DNA from: an uncultured Bacteroidales bacterium
GTDB taxonomy: Bacteria; Bacteroidota; Bacteroidia; Bacteroidales; Bacteroidaceae
Assembly (NCBI GenBank): GCA_902779085.1
Contig: CACYZY010000010.1
Coordinates: forward strand, 40,497 to 104,496
Direction: 5' to 3'
DNA length: 64,000 nucleotides
Each line of letters opens with the position of its first letter. Within the stretch, counting starts at the first letter, position 1. The translations under genes and the position numbers were made by a program. Shown here one piece after another: positions 1 to 9,646 of this stretch. The notes under the pieces were generated by a model. That model saw only the letters and a list, made by a program, of their open reading frames with translations. It was not told the DNA's origin and did no database searches.

Positions 1-2
1 AG

Positions 3-1406
3 GGAAGAAGGGCATTGCAGAGTTTTCTGCTTTGCCTTTTCTCCTTTTTTCTGATGACCACTGCCTATGCTCAATCTAATAGGACGGAGTCAACTCTCAA
101 GTCTCAATCAGATATCGAACTGATGGCTAAAGCAGCTCGTGATGAAGGTCTCGACAAAAGCGAGACTTTTCAACAGATACTGAATGCTTTTAGGCAGGAG
201 TTGGCGGGCAAGTATTTATTTGACGAGCAAAGTGCAACCCTTATTGCCAATGATACATTTGGTAAGATAACAGCCAAGAAGGGAGATAAGCAGTTGCTGA
301 TAAGGCAGATATTTCATGCCTTGCCACAGCATGTAATGAATAATGAACAGGTTAAGTGGCAACAGCGTATGGATTCTATCAGCAAAGCGCTTGCGAATGG
401 TGCAGATTTTGAAGCTCTGATGATTCGCTATTCTGAAACAAGTACTGCTGTGTGGATGCGCAGACTTGATATGACTGACGAGATGGAGCAAGTGGCATTT
501 GCTTTGCGTAAAGGGCAGATTTCTCAACCTTTCCTTTCCCCGCTTGGCTTCCATATCATTCAAGTGATTGATGAGCGTCAAGAAGACAATGAAGCTTATG
601 TTGCTGCTTATGTACAACGTATAAAAGAAAAAGTTTATCCAAATAGAGAAATTGCCCAGCAAATAGATAAACTTAAGCAAACTTATTCTTTTACTGAAAA
701 CCGGCAAGCAGTAAATCGTCTCTATCGAGAAGGGAAAGTAAGTGGAACGCTCTTTACCTTAGGTGGAAAAGACTTTACTGGTGAGCAGTTTGCACGGTTC
801 GCCCATGCTTATCCTTTGAATGTGCGATTGCAATATGAGGCTTTTGTAACAAAGAATGTGCTTGATTGCGAGGTGAATCATCTCGATGAGCACCCTGATT
901 ATAAGCAGTCTATACAGGATCTCGCTAATAGACTTTTGGCGCAAGAGGCATATAACAAACATGTGCGTATGCCTAGTCAGACAGACGAAATTGGTTTGCA
1001 GACCTACTTCTCTACCCATCAGAAAGATTACAGATGGTCAACACCAAGATTCAGAGGCGCAATAATTCATGCTGCCGATAAAAAGACGGCGAAGAAAGTG
1101 AGTAAGGTAGTAAAGAAGTTGCGTAACGTTGAGTGGAAAGAAGCTGAGCGCTTGTTGGATGATAAGACACGTCGCAAAGTGTTTGTAGAGCAAGGTGTTT
1201 ATGGCTTAGGTGTTAATGCCTTTGTTGATGAACTAGAATTCAAGAATGGCAAAGCTACTCCTATGCAAGGTTACCCTGTAGCCTTGACAGTAGGAAAGAA
1301 AGTAAATGGTCCAGATGACTATCGGGAGGTAAGGGATCAGTTGTTGCAGGATTATGAGCATTATCTCTCTGAAGAATGGCTTTCTGGCCTAAGAAAGCAA
1401 AAATGA
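3..1406 (+). CDS. Parvulin-type peptidylprolyl isomerase, 5'-truncated by window edge
   Basis: Periplasmic PpiC/SurA-family folding factor, probably helping outer-membrane proteins fold. The frame is open to the left edge, so the true start lies outside the window; the first possible internal start is TTG at 15. Counting from there, a signal peptide ends near AYAQ (residues 17-20) and one divergent parvulin domain spans about 96-187 (LSPLGFHIIQVID near its end), followed by a long helical region. Its visible N-terminus (ALQSFLLCLFSFFLM) is nearly the same as that of the OstA-like gene at 2874, whose start lies about 14 codons further upstream, which supports truncation here. It is followed by a SurA-like gene and the OstA-like gene on the same strand. 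Isomerase activity is not certain from sequence. Confidence 0.88.
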   Translation, partial: GRRALQSFLLCLFSFFLMTTAYAQSNRTESTLKSQSDIELMAKAARDEGLDKSETFQQILNAFRQELAGKYLFDEQSATLIANDTFGKITAKKGDKQLLIRQIFHALPQHVMNNEQVKWQQRMDSISKALANGADFEALMIRYSETSTAVWMRRLDMTDEMEQVAFALRKGQISQPFLSPLGFHIIQVIDERQEDNEAYVAAYVQRIKEKVYPNREIAQQIDKLKQTYSFTENRQAVNRLYREGKVSGTLFTLGGKDFTGEQFARFAHAYPLNVRLQYEAFVTKNVLDCEVNHLDEHPDYKQSIQDLANRLLAQEAYNKHVRMPSQTDEIGLQTYFSTHQKDYRWSTPRFRGAIIHAADKKTAKKVSKVVKKLRNVEWKEAERLLDDKTRRKVFVEQGVYGLGVNAFVDELEFKNGKATPMQGYPVALTVGKKVNGPDDYREVRDQLLQDYEHYLSEEWLSGLRKQK

Positions 1407-1498
1407 TGTTGAAATCACATTAAAAACCGTTAATCATTAATGAGATAAGCAAATAAAACCTTATCTTCGTAGCTTGAAATAAGAATAACTTAGGAGAC

Positions 1499-2854
1499 AT
1501 GAGATTATTTGTAAGAACGATAATAGCAACTTTGCTCTTGGTTTGGTGCAATGCTGCTATGGCACAAGACAATGTTATAGACGAAGTGGCATGGGTAGTG
1601 GGCGATGAGGCCATCTGGAAATCAGAGGTGGAGGAAGCTCGACTGAGTGCCTTGTATGAAGGACGAAAATTTGACAAAGACCCATATTGTGTATTGCCAG
1701 AGGAAATGGCAGTGCAAAAGTTGTTCCTTCACCAAGCAGAGCTTGACAGTATTGAGGTAAGCGATGCCGAGGTGTTACAGCGTGTGGAATATATGACCAA
1801 TATGTATATCCAGAACATCGGCTCTCGCGAGAAGATGGAAGAGTATTTCAATAAGACTTCATCGCAGATCCGTGAACAATTACGTGTTAGTGCGCGTGAA
1901 GGTTTGACTGTGCAGAAAATGCAACAGAAAATTATGGGTGATGTAAAGACCACCCCTTCGGAGGTACGTCGTTATTATACTTCGTTGTCACAGGACAGTA
2001 TCCCATATATCCCAACTATGGTTGAGGTAGAGATTATCACACGAAAGCCTAAGATCCCGCAAGAGGAAATTGAAGATGTAAAACGCCGCCTGCGTGATTA
2101 TACAGAACGTGTTAACAATGGTGAGAGTTTTACCATGCTGGCTCGTTTGTATTCAGAGGATCCAGGTTCTGCAATGAGTGGTGGTGACTTAGGACGTTTC
2201 ATGGGACGTGGAGAATTGGACCCTGCTTTTGCCAATGTGGCGTTCAATTTGCAGACACCCGACAAGATATCCAAGGTAGTGGAGAGCGAGTTTGGATATC
2301 ATATCATTCAGCTGATTGAGAAACGTGGTGACCGCATTCGTGTTCGCCACATACTATTGAAGCCGCATGTGCCTGAAGAAGCTCTTACGGAGTCGCGTGC
2401 TTACTTGGATTCTATTGCCGATGAAGTGCGCAATGGTAAATTTACTTTTGAAGAAGCAGCTTACGCCATTTCGGACGATAAGAATACTCGTTTTAATGGT
2501 GGGTTGTTACCCAATGAGGAAACACAGACTTCTCGTTTTGAGATGCAGGACTTGCCTTCGGAAATAGCCAAGGTGGTGGATACAATGGAGGTGGGTGAAA
2601 TCTCTAAGGCTATCAATATGACTCCTCGAACAGGACAGGAGCAAACAGTAATCGTAAAACTCAAGAGCCGTATTAAGGGCCATAAAGCAACAGTTTCTGA
2701 TGATTACCAGCGGCTCAAGGAGATGGTGGTTCAGAAGAAACAGGAAGAGATGGTAGAAAAATGGATACAAAATAAGTTGAAGACAACCTATGTTCGAATA
2801 AGTGATAATTGGAAACCAAGTTGCGATTTTAAGTATAAGGGGTGGATTAAATAA
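1499..2854 (+). CDS. SurA-like periplasmic chaperone / peptidylprolyl isomerase
   Basis: 451 residues. Signal peptide about 1-22 (ends AAMAQ), a SurA-like N-terminal helical region (about 25-165), then two parvulin domains: about 175-275 (SEDPGSAMSGGDLG at 219-232 and FGYHIIQLIEK at 265-275) and about 281-395 (starting RVRHILLKPH). This is the SurA layout, so the likely role is escorting nascent outer-membrane proteins through the periplasm. It lies 92 nt after another isomerase and 19 nt before an OstA/LptA-like gene, a grouping that fits outer-membrane assembly. A weak -7-like TATCTTCG is at 1462-1469; I see no -33 element, so it may be co-transcribed with the gene before it. Confidence 0.93.
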   Translation: MRLFVRTIIATLLLVWCNAAMAQDNVIDEVAWVVGDEAIWKSEVEEARLSALYEGRKFDKDPYCVLPEEMAVQKLFLHQAELDSIEVSDAEVLQRVEYMTNMYIQNIGSREKMEEYFNKTSSQIREQLRVSAREGLTVQKMQQKIMGDVKTTPSEVRRYYTSLSQDSIPYIPTMVEVEIITRKPKIPQEEIEDVKRRLRDYTERVNNGESFTMLARLYSEDPGSAMSGGDLGRFMGRGELDPAFANVAFNLQTPDKISKVVESEFGYHIIQLIEKRGDRIRVRHILLKPHVPEEALTESRAYLDSIADEVRNGKFTFEEAAYAISDDKNTRFNGGLLPNEETQTSRFEMQDLPSEIAKVVDTMEVGEISKAINMTPRTGQEQTVIVKLKSRIKGHKATVSDDYQRLKEMVVQKKQEEMVEKWIQNKLKTTYVRISDNWKPSCDFKYKGWIK

Positions 2855-2873
2855 TGTTTGACCATTGAATTTC

Positions 2874-4556
2874 ATGAGGGGTAATAGAAAGAAATACCAG
2901 TTGTATAAGGCATTGCAAGTATTTTTGCTTTGCCTTTTCAGCTTTTCTCTAATGTCAATGATTAATGGCTCAACATTCAATATCCAGCGTTCAATAGATC
3001 AGACTCCCCAGAAACAGAAAGTACGCATTGATTTGCTTTACGCTGACGAGGCTGTAGCTGACCAAAACCAACGACCTGATGTGCAGGTGTTGAGAGGATC
3101 GGTTAAGTTGAAGCACGACAGTATGTATATGTATTGTGATAGTGCTTTGATTTTTGAGAAGATTAACTCAGTTGAAGCTTTTGGTAACGTACATATGGAG
3201 CAGGGTGATACCTTGTTTATCTATGGCGATTATATGTATTATGATGGCACGACTCAGTTGGCAAAGCTCCGTTCTAATGTGCGGCTCATCAATCGAGAAA
3301 CTGTGTTGGAAACCGATAGTTTGGATTATGATCGTGTACTTGATTTAGGCTATTATTTCGACGGTGGCACGTTGAGAGATACAGTAAACGTACTAACTTC
3401 GGTGCTAGGGGAGTATAGTCCATCTACCAAGCAGGCTGTCTTTGAATATAATGTTGAGCTTGTCAACCCTCAATTCTCACTTACTTCTGAAGATTTAACT
3501 TATAATACCTTAACCAAGATTGCTACCATCAATAGTGATGCCGAAATAGTGAATGAGCAATCGCACATATATACTAATTCTGGGGTGTATAACACGATGA
3601 CCGAACGAGGTGAACTATTCAACCGTTCTGTGGTGGTAAACGAAGGACGCTTGCTTACGGGTGACACTTTACTATATGATCGCCTGCAGGGATTTGGTGA
3701 GGCTTTTGGTAACGTTTCACTCAATGATACGGTCAATAAGAACATACTTACAGGCGATTATTGCTATTACGATGAATTGAAAGAAAATGCCTTTGCTACT
3801 AAGCGAGCTGTGGCTATTGACTACTCGCAAGGTGATAGCTTGTATATGCATGGTGATACTTTACGTTTGGTAACTTTCTATCCGAAGACAGATTCTGCCT
3901 ATAGAGAGATGAGAGCCTATTACAAGGTAAGGGCTTATCGAAGTGATGTGCAAGCGGTTTGTGATTCGTTGGTGGTGAATAGTAAAGATTCTTGTATGAC
4001 TATGTATCGTGATCCTGTGTTATGGCATGGTGAAGAGCAGTTGTTGGGTGAGTTAGTGAAAGTATACTCAAATGATAGTACGATAGAGCGAGCACACATC
4101 ATCAATCAGGCCTTGGCAATAGAGCGGTTTGACTCCGCACATTACAACCAGATAACGGGCAAGGAGATGATTGCACATTTTGAAGGTGGCGAGATTAAGG
4201 AAACCGAGGTGAATGGTAATGTGCTGACTATCTACCACCCAATTGATGAAAAAGACTCCACCATCATCGTGATGGTATATGCTGAAGGCAGTTACCTGAA
4301 GATGTTCATGAAAGACAGAAAGATGGACAAGGGTATGTTTGTAGGCAAAACTACTGGTACTGCTTATCCGTTAGATCAGGTACCTACAGGCAAGGACCGT
4401 TTGTCTGCTTTTGTTTGGTTCGATTATATGCGTCCGAAAGACAAAAATGACATTTTCGATTGGAGAGGTAAACCTGCTGACCAAGTGCTGAAAAAGGTAG
4501 AAAGAGAATCGACAGGTGATCCACGAGATGTCAGAGTAAGACATGGGAAGCGATAA
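2874..4556 (+). CDS. OstA/LptA-like LPS transport protein
   Basis: 560 residues from ATG 2874 (an in-frame TTG at 2865 is less likely). The N-terminus has a basic stretch, then a hydrophobic signal segment (VFLLCLFSFSLM). After it come repeated beta-strand units typical of OstA/LptA-like domains, for example LRGSVKLKHDSMYMYCDSA, VEAFGNVHMEQGDTLFIYG and VRLINRETVLETDSLDYDR. This family bridges LPS across the periplasm or is the periplasmic part of LptD-type proteins. At this length, with no obvious C-terminal barrel, it resembles the Bacteroidota OstA-like proteins found next to SurA-type isomerases. The C-terminus (about 500-560) is basic. Function as an Lpt component is inference from family. 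Confidence 0.87.
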   Translation: MRGNRKKYQLYKALQVFLLCLFSFSLMSMINGSTFNIQRSIDQTPQKQKVRIDLLYADEAVADQNQRPDVQVLRGSVKLKHDSMYMYCDSALIFEKINSVEAFGNVHMEQGDTLFIYGDYMYYDGTTQLAKLRSNVRLINRETVLETDSLDYDRVLDLGYYFDGGTLRDTVNVLTSVLGEYSPSTKQAVFEYNVELVNPQFSLTSEDLTYNTLTKIATINSDAEIVNEQSHIYTNSGVYNTMTERGELFNRSVVVNEGRLLTGDTLLYDRLQGFGEAFGNVSLNDTVNKNILTGDYCYYDELKENAFATKRAVAIDYSQGDSLYMHGDTLRLVTFYPKTDSAYREMRAYYKVRAYRSDVQAVCDSLVVNSKDSCMTMYRDPVLWHGEEQLLGELVKVYSNDSTIERAHIINQALAIERFDSAHYNQITGKEMIAHFEGGEIKETEVNGNVLTIYHPIDEKDSTIIVMVYAEGSYLKMFMKDRKMDKGMFVGKTTGTAYPLDQVPTGKDRLSAFVWFDYMRPKDKNDIFDWRGKPADQVLKKVERESTGDPRDVRVRHGKR

Positions 4557-4610
4557 AACTATTTGGCAACCTTAAAGTAGAGGAACTAAGAAACTTAAAA
4601 ACTCAGATAT

Positions 4611-4898
4611 ATGGGAATGTTCTCAGTCAGAAAACCAAGAGGTTTTCATCATAATTGGATCTACGTGGACGAGCGAAAGGAGAAACTCGCCAAGATAGAG
4701 GAGAATGCCAAACGCGAGCTAGGCATGTTGCCTCCTAAGGAGTTTAATCCAGAGGACATCAGAGGTAAATTTGCAGAAAATACTACGCACTTGAAACGTT
4801 TCAAGGAGAAAGGAAGCAAGGCTAATAATGCCATGATTATCTTCCTTATTATCGTACTTCTTTGGGTGTGGTATGCTATTATGAACGGAGTGATATAA
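4611..4898 (+). CDS. Small conserved C-terminally anchored membrane protein
   Basis: 95 residues. A soluble, strongly charged N-terminal part (about 1-72, rich in Lys and Glu, with a predicted helix at [19 protein letters not shown]) is followed by one hydrophobic segment (about 74-93, [18 protein letters not shown]). The likely topology is a tail-anchored inner-membrane protein with a cytoplasmic N-terminus. Its stop overlaps the mutL start by one base (TAATG), so the two are translationally coupled. I do not recognise a named family; similar small proteins precede mutL in Bacteroidales by memory only. Function unknown. Confidence 0.8.
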   Translation: MGMFSVRKPRGFHHNWIYVDERKEKLAKIEENAKRELGMLPPKEFNPEDIRGKFAENTTHLKRFKEKGSKANNAMIIFLIIVLLWVWYAIMNGVI

Positions 4899-6739
4899 TG
4901 AGTGATATTATTCGACTTTTACCCGATTCCGTTGCCAACCAGATAGCTGCTGGTGAGGTAATTCAACGCCCAGCTTCCTTGATTAAGGAATTGGTAGAGA
5001 ATGCCATTGATGCCGAAGCACATGAAATACATGTGTTAGTAGTTGATGCAGGCAAGACAAGTGTTCAGGTAATTGATGATGGTAAAGGTATGTCTGAGTC
5101 GGATGCCCGATTGGCTTTTGAGCGTCATGCCACATCTAAGATCCGTGAAGCAGCGGATTTGTTCAACTTGCATACTATGGGTTTCCGAGGTGAGGCATTG
5201 GCTTCAATTGCAGCTGTGGCAGAGGTGGAACTCAAGACCCGTATGGAGGCGGACGAATTGGGTACTCGTTTGGTAATATCAGGTTCAAAGGTGGTATCTC
5301 AAGAAATTACCTCTTGTCCCAAAGGCAGTAGCTTTATAGTAAAGAACCTCTTCTTCAATGTACCTGCCAGAAGGAAATTCCTTAAATCAAATGCTACAGA
5401 ACTAAGTAATATTCTGACTGAGTTTGAACGCATCGCATTGGTACATCCGAATGTCGCTTTTACGTTGCATAGCAACGGCACGGAAGTATTTAATCTTCCA
5501 GAAACCACCATTCACCAACGTATAGTATCAGTTTTTGGCAAACGAATGGACCAGCATTTGTTACCAGTAAAGGTAGATACTTCTTTAATTAGTATCTCTG
5601 GCTATGTATCCAAACCAGAGTTTGCTCACAAAAAGGGGAATAACCAATTCTTCTTCGTTAATGGCCGATTTATGCGACATCCTTATTTCCATAGGGCAGT
5701 GATGGAGGCCTACGAACAATTGATACCTGTGGGTGAGCAAGTGTCGTATTTTCTGTATTTCGAGGTAGATCCAGCTAATATTGATGTCAATATACATCCT
5801 ACTAAAGCGGAGATTAAGTTTGACAATGAACAATCCATATGGCAAATATTGGCAGCTTCTGTGAAAGAAGCGTTAGGGAAGTTTAATGCAATTCCCACTA
5901 TTGATTTTGATGCGCCTGATGTGCCATTTGACCTTCCTATGTTCAATACTGACAAGCATCATACAGAGCCTCCCAAAGTAAATGTCAATCCCCACTTCAA
6001 TCCCTTTGACAGCACAAGTAAAGATACTTATCAACGCCAATCAGTGGATAAACAATGGGAACAACTCTACCAAGGGATACATACTTCTCCTAAATCAGAG
6101 ATGCCATTTGATGAAAGCTTTCTAGAAAATAAGACCAACGAAGCTACCAACAATTCTTTGTTGGATGTGGCAGAGCGTTCTTCTACGTTGCTCCAATACA
6201 AAGGATGTTATATCCTTACTTCTGTCAAGTCGGGTTTAATGATAATTGACCAACATAGGGCGCATGTGCGTGTATTGTTTGATTTGTATATCCGACAGGT
6301 TAGTCAAGGGGTTAGTCCGTCACAAGGCTTGCTATTTCCTGAAATGATTCAACTAGCTCCTTCAGAGTCAGTAATGCTAGAGACCATTATGCCTGATTTA
6401 TTGGCTGTAGGTTTTGAACTGACTTCTTTGGGTGGTGGTAGTTATGCCATTAATGGGGTTCCTGCGGGTATAGAAGGGCTTAGCCCAGTAGAGTTGGTGC
6501 GTAGCATGGTGAATACGTCGATGGAGAAAGGGAATGACATAAAAGAGGAAATGCATCAGATCGTTGCGCTTACTTTAGCTAATGCTGCAGCCATTGTATA
6601 TGGTCAGGTTCTTACTACTGACGAGATGACCAGTTTAGTAGATCAGCTTTTTTCTTCTTCAACGCCTAACTACACGCCAGATGGTCGTCTGATTGTCACT
6701 ACTATATCTGATGAGGAGATAAGCAAGGTGTTCAAGTAA
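4898..6739 (+). CDS. mutL: DNA mismatch repair protein MutL
   Basis: 613 residues. The start at ATG 4898 ([20 protein letters not shown]) overlaps the previous stop; longer in-frame TTG starts lie inside the upstream gene. GHKL ATPase motifs are intact: [21 protein letters not shown] and [11 protein letters not shown] variable linker (about 340-430) leads to the C-terminal dimerisation domain. The usual endonuclease motif DQHA-x2-E-x4-E is [12 protein letters not shown] (451-462), lacking both glutamates, and the C-terminal CPHGRP zinc motif reads TPDGRL (593-598). The protein should still act as an ATP-driven matchmaker with MutS but probably cannot nick DNA itself. Confidence 0.97.
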   Translation: MSDIIRLLPDSVANQIAAGEVIQRPASLIKELVENAIDAEAHEIHVLVVDAGKTSVQVIDDGKGMSESDARLAFERHATSKIREAADLFNLHTMGFRGEALASIAAVAEVELKTRMEADELGTRLVISGSKVVSQEITSCPKGSSFIVKNLFFNVPARRKFLKSNATELSNILTEFERIALVHPNVAFTLHSNGTEVFNLPETTIHQRIVSVFGKRMDQHLLPVKVDTSLISISGYVSKPEFAHKKGNNQFFFVNGRFMRHPYFHRAVMEAYEQLIPVGEQVSYFLYFEVDPANIDVNIHPTKAEIKFDNEQSIWQILAASVKEALGKFNAIPTIDFDAPDVPFDLPMFNTDKHHTEPPKVNVNPHFNPFDSTSKDTYQRQSVDKQWEQLYQGIHTSPKSEMPFDESFLENKTNEATNNSLLDVAERSSTLLQYKGCYILTSVKSGLMIIDQHRAHVRVLFDLYIRQVSQGVSPSQGLLFPEMIQLAPSESVMLETIMPDLLAVGFELTSLGGGSYAINGVPAGIEGLSPVELVRSMVNTSMEKGNDIKEEMHQIVALTLANAAAIVYGQVLTTDEMTSLVDQLFSSSTPNYTPDGRLIVTTISDEEISKVFK

Positions 6740-6744
6740 ACACG

Positions 6745-8484
6745 TTATTCCATCTTGTAAATGGCACACGAAATTCCGTTTAGCTCAATCGTATCGGTCG
6801 TTCTTCCAGGTTTGTAACTCGTCTTGCCACTACCCATAACAAAAGTTGCTTTTTTAGCACCTAGAGATTGGATATTGGCTTTTACTTTTCTAGTACTAGG
6901 GTTGAGAACTACTACAAATGTCTCAGTATTTGCACTACGTTTGTACACCATAGGATAGGGTTGCTCCACATTTCCTATATAAGTCCAGTCGCCCGTATTG
7001 CCCATCGACTTATGGTCCTTTCGAAGTTGAATTAGTTGGCGAACGTAATTGAGTAACGAATTTGGATCTTTCTCTTGTGTTTCTACCGTTAGTAGGTTAT
7101 TGTCTGTGTCGATAGGTAAGTACAGATTGTCCGGTTCACAGGTGGAGAATCCAGCATTCTTGCCATTCGTCCATTGCATAGGGGTACGTGCGCCCGAACG
7201 TTCATTGTAGAAACCAGGACGATCCTCTCTAGAACCTTCTTTTTCGGGTGCATTTGTGTTGTATTTCATGCCAATTTCATCACCATAATAGATAAATGGC
7301 ATACTATGGAGGGTCAAGAAGAACATCATAGATACCTTCAATTGTTCGATGGTGTTACGGTCTCCATAATTAGGACGGGGAAAGTCGTGGTTAGAAGTTT
7401 GGAGTGCCACATACCCCTTATCGCCTAATTCTTGTAGGCATTTGGTATAATAAGGGACAAAATCACTGATGTTTCCATTCCCATCGGGGTGGAAGTAATC
7501 CTTTTTGTGTACTCCATAAGGCTCTGGTAAAATCAGTTCCTTGTACCCGTTGCTATCTCTCCAAGGTAAGAAGAAATCAATGTCGAATCCTGCAGGGATG
7601 GAAGTGAGAGGGGCCGACCATTCTGCCAAAAGTATATGCTCAGGGTAGTTATCGTCTACCCATTGGCGCATTTCGTGCCACAAAGCAGCTGTTGCCTTAC
7701 CATCAGTATCGTTTTTTACTAGGCTTTGCGCCATATCTACCCTAAACCCATCAATACCTTTGTCGAACCAGAAAGCCATGATGTTCTTCATTTCTTGGCG
7801 CAAGGCACGAGGCCCTGGGGCAGTAACGGGTTGCTCCCACGGATGATTGGGGTCTGGATTGGCATAGCCATAGTTCAAAGCAGGTTGACTTTCATAATAG
7901 TTCTTTTCATAGTATTTAGCACGAGGCGCATTGGCTTCTACAAATCTACCAGTAAAGCTGGCTGCAGGATTTACCTCCTGATGTCGTTGGATAATCAGTT
8001 GCTTTTCCTTATCACTGATTTCATCTGTCCAGATGTAGTAATCACTATAGCGCATATCTTTACCGCTTTTTGATTGTAAGAACCATTCGCTTTGGTCGCT
8101 TGAATGGCCTGCTACCAAATCCATAAATATACGTATACCTAACTCATGCGCTTTTTTTACAAGATTCACCAAGTCTGTATTGGTGCCAAAACGAGGGTCG
8201 ATTTGATAATAGTCTATCACATCATAACCACCATCTTTCCACCCTGATACACAGCAAGCATTCAGCCAGATACTGTTTACCCCGAGGCTCTTGATGTATG
8301 CCAATTTGCTAGTGATACCTGGCAAATCACCTATGCCATTTCCGTCACTATCCATAAAGGAGGAAGGATATATCTGATAGAACACAGCCTCTTCCAACCA
8401 TTTAGGAGCTTTGTGTTGTGCAGTAGCAGAAATGCTGATGAAAGCCAATGTTGCTATCAGTATGATGATGAATGACTTTTTCAT
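6745..8484 (-). CDS. Secreted GH13 alpha-amylase / alpha-glucosidase family enzyme
   Basis: 579 residues with a signal peptide (1-22, ending SATAQ). GH13 conserved regions are complete: DLVAGHSSD (122-130), GFRVDMAQ with nucleophile D250, LLAEWS with acid/base E288, and NHD at 365-367. A C-terminal beta-sandwich domain C follows. It resembles the oligo-1,6-glucosidase/trehalose-synthase side of the family (YQIYPSSFMDSDGNGIGDLPGI), so small alpha-glucans or oligosaccharides are likely substrates. It is the last gene of a three-gene operon with an LpxH-like and a DUF59 gene (18 and 6 nt gaps), an odd partnership. It is not next to susCD homologues. Exact specificity cannot be read from sequence. 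Confidence 0.92.
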   Translation of the reverse strand: MKKSFIIILIATLAFISISATAQHKAPKWLEEAVFYQIYPSSFMDSDGNGIGDLPGITSKLAYIKSLGVNSIWLNACCVSGWKDGGYDVIDYYQIDPRFGTNTDLVNLVKKAHELGIRIFMDLVAGHSSDQSEWFLQSKSGKDMRYSDYYIWTDEISDKEKQLIIQRHQEVNPAASFTGRFVEANAPRAKYYEKNYYESQPALNYGYANPDPNHPWEQPVTAPGPRALRQEMKNIMAFWFDKGIDGFRVDMAQSLVKNDTDGKATAALWHEMRQWVDDNYPEHILLAEWSAPLTSIPAGFDIDFFLPWRDSNGYKELILPEPYGVHKKDYFHPDGNGNISDFVPYYTKCLQELGDKGYVALQTSNHDFPRPNYGDRNTIEQLKVSMMFFLTLHSMPFIYYGDEIGMKYNTNAPEKEGSREDRPGFYNERSGARTPMQWTNGKNAGFSTCEPDNLYLPIDTDNNLLTVETQEKDPNSLLNYVRQLIQLRKDHKSMGNTGDWTYIGNVEQPYPMVYKRSANTETFVVVLNPSTRKVKANIQSLGAKKATFVMGSGKTSYKPGRTTDTIELNGISCAIYKME

Positions 8485-8502
8485 AGTATTATAATTTAGT
8501 CG

Positions 8503-9267
8503 TTATAGTATCGTTTCTCCCTCAATAAAGTTATCTAAGTACATAGATTCTCCATCAAAGACAGCATATGTGAAACTGTTGATCCAGTCACCCAAGATTA
8601 ACATGCGGGTGTTGGTGTTGAGCGAGAGATCCAACTCGATATGGCGATGGCCATATATGAAATAGTTTATGCCAGGATGACTTTTCAAGTATTCTTTTGT
8701 CCATAACACCAAGTGTTCTTTGTCTTCGCCCATATAATCAGGTTCCTTACCATCTTTTCTTTTCATGCGGCTATGTTTGGCCCACTCCAAGCCAAAGGCA
8801 ACACTCCATCGTGGATGAATCATAGAAAAGAGTCTTTGAAGAATGCTACTGTGGAACATGGTGCGTAGAAGTTTGAAAGTTACTGCAGGGTCACCAAGAC
8901 CATCACCATGAGCCAAGTAAAATTCTTTGCCGTAGATTTCCGTAGTTAATGGCTCTTTGTGTAAAATAACGCCACATTCTTTAGGGAGGTAGTCGTTGCA
9001 CCATATATCATGGTTACCCGTGAAAAAGTGTACCTCAATGCCCATATCCGTCAGTTCTGATAGTTTGCCCAAGAATCGCGTATATCCTTTGGGGACAACA
9101 GTCTTGAACTCATACCAGAAATCAAACATATCACCCATAAGATAGACGGCAGCTGCCTGGTGTTTGATCTTGTCGAGAAAATTAACCAGTCTTCGTTCTT
9201 GTGTGCGGCTATGCTCTATCGCTAATGAGCCTAAGTGGGCATCGGAAAGGAAAAATACCTTTTTCAT
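8503..9267 (-). CDS. UDP-2,3-diacylglucosamine diphosphatase-like metallophosphoesterase (LpxH-like)
   Basis: 254 residues, calcineurin-like metallophosphoesterase. Metal-binding motifs appear in order: SDAHLG (8-13), GDMFDFW (45-51), GNHD (84-87), HGDGLGD (120-126) and GHRHIE near residue 207. The DFW signature and the length match LpxH, which removes UMP from UDP-2,3-diacylglucosamine in lipid A synthesis, with action at the cytoplasmic face of the inner membrane. The gene sits between DUF59 and GH13 genes in one operon. Bacteroidota have several LpxH-like paralogues, so the specific lipid A role is likely but not certain. Confidence 0.88.
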   Translation of the reverse strand: MKKVFFLSDAHLGSLAIEHSRTQERRLVNFLDKIKHQAAAVYLMGDMFDFWYEFKTVVPKGYTRFLGKLSELTDMGIEVHFFTGNHDIWCNDYLPKECGVILHKEPLTTEIYGKEFYLAHGDGLGDPAVTFKLLRTMFHSSILQRLFSMIHPRWSVAFGLEWAKHSRMKRKDGKEPDYMGEDKEHLVLWTKEYLKSHPGINYFIYGHRHIELDLSLNTNTRMLILGDWINSFTYAVFDGESMYLDNFIEGETIL

Positions 9268-9273
9268 ATAATG

Positions 9274-9585
9274 CTACATAAAACCTAATTCCAATTTTGC
9301 TTCTTCCGACATCATGTCCTTATCCCATTCAGGTTCGAACACTAGATTGATAGTGGTGGATTTCACATCTTTGATGGAATTGACCTTCATGCGAATATCT
9401 TCAGCAATGAAATCACCTGCAGGACATGAAGGAGCAGTAAGAGTCATGTCAATAGTCACCTCGCCCTCTTCGTTCACGTCTATCTTATAGATCAAGCCTA
9501 AATCATAGACATTGACGGGGATCTCAGGATCGTAAACCGTCTTGAGCATCTCCACTATTTTCTCTTCTAATGCGAATGTATCCAT
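9274..9585 (-). CDS. DUF59/MIP18 family iron-sulfur assembly protein (SufT/PaaD-like)
   Basis: 103 residues, the full length of a stand-alone DUF59 domain. Diagnostic motifs are YDPEIPVNVYDLGLIY (18-33) and TLTAPSCPAG (49-58) with the conserved cysteine C54. Proteins of this family (SufT, PaaD, the MIP18 domain) take part in iron-sulfur cluster maturation. It is the first gene of the operon continuing to LpxH and GH13; a clear promoter lies 20 nt upstream (minus strand, 9637-9606). Which client enzymes it serves cannot be told here because no suf genes are adjacent. Confidence 0.9.
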   Translation of the reverse strand: MDTFALEEKIVEMLKTVYDPEIPVNVYDLGLIYKIDVNEEGEVTIDMTLTAPSCPAGDFIAEDIRMKVNSIKDVKSTTINLVFEPEWDKDMMSEEAKLELGFM

Positions 9586-9605
9586 ATCCTTTCAAAAATC
9601 AACTG

Positions 9606-9637
9606 CAAAAATAGCACAATTCGTTGAATGGTGCAAA
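9606..9637 (-). promoter_or_regulatory. Bacteroidota promoter for the DUF59-lpxH-GH13 operon
   Basis: On the minus strand a -33 TTTG (9637-9634) is followed after 20 bp by TATTTTTG (9613-9606), an exact match to the TTTG/TAnnTTTG consensus. It lies just upstream of the DUF59 start at 9585 and separates this operon from the radC operon on the same strand. Confidence 0.75.
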
Positions 9638-9646
9638 TCAAAGGGC

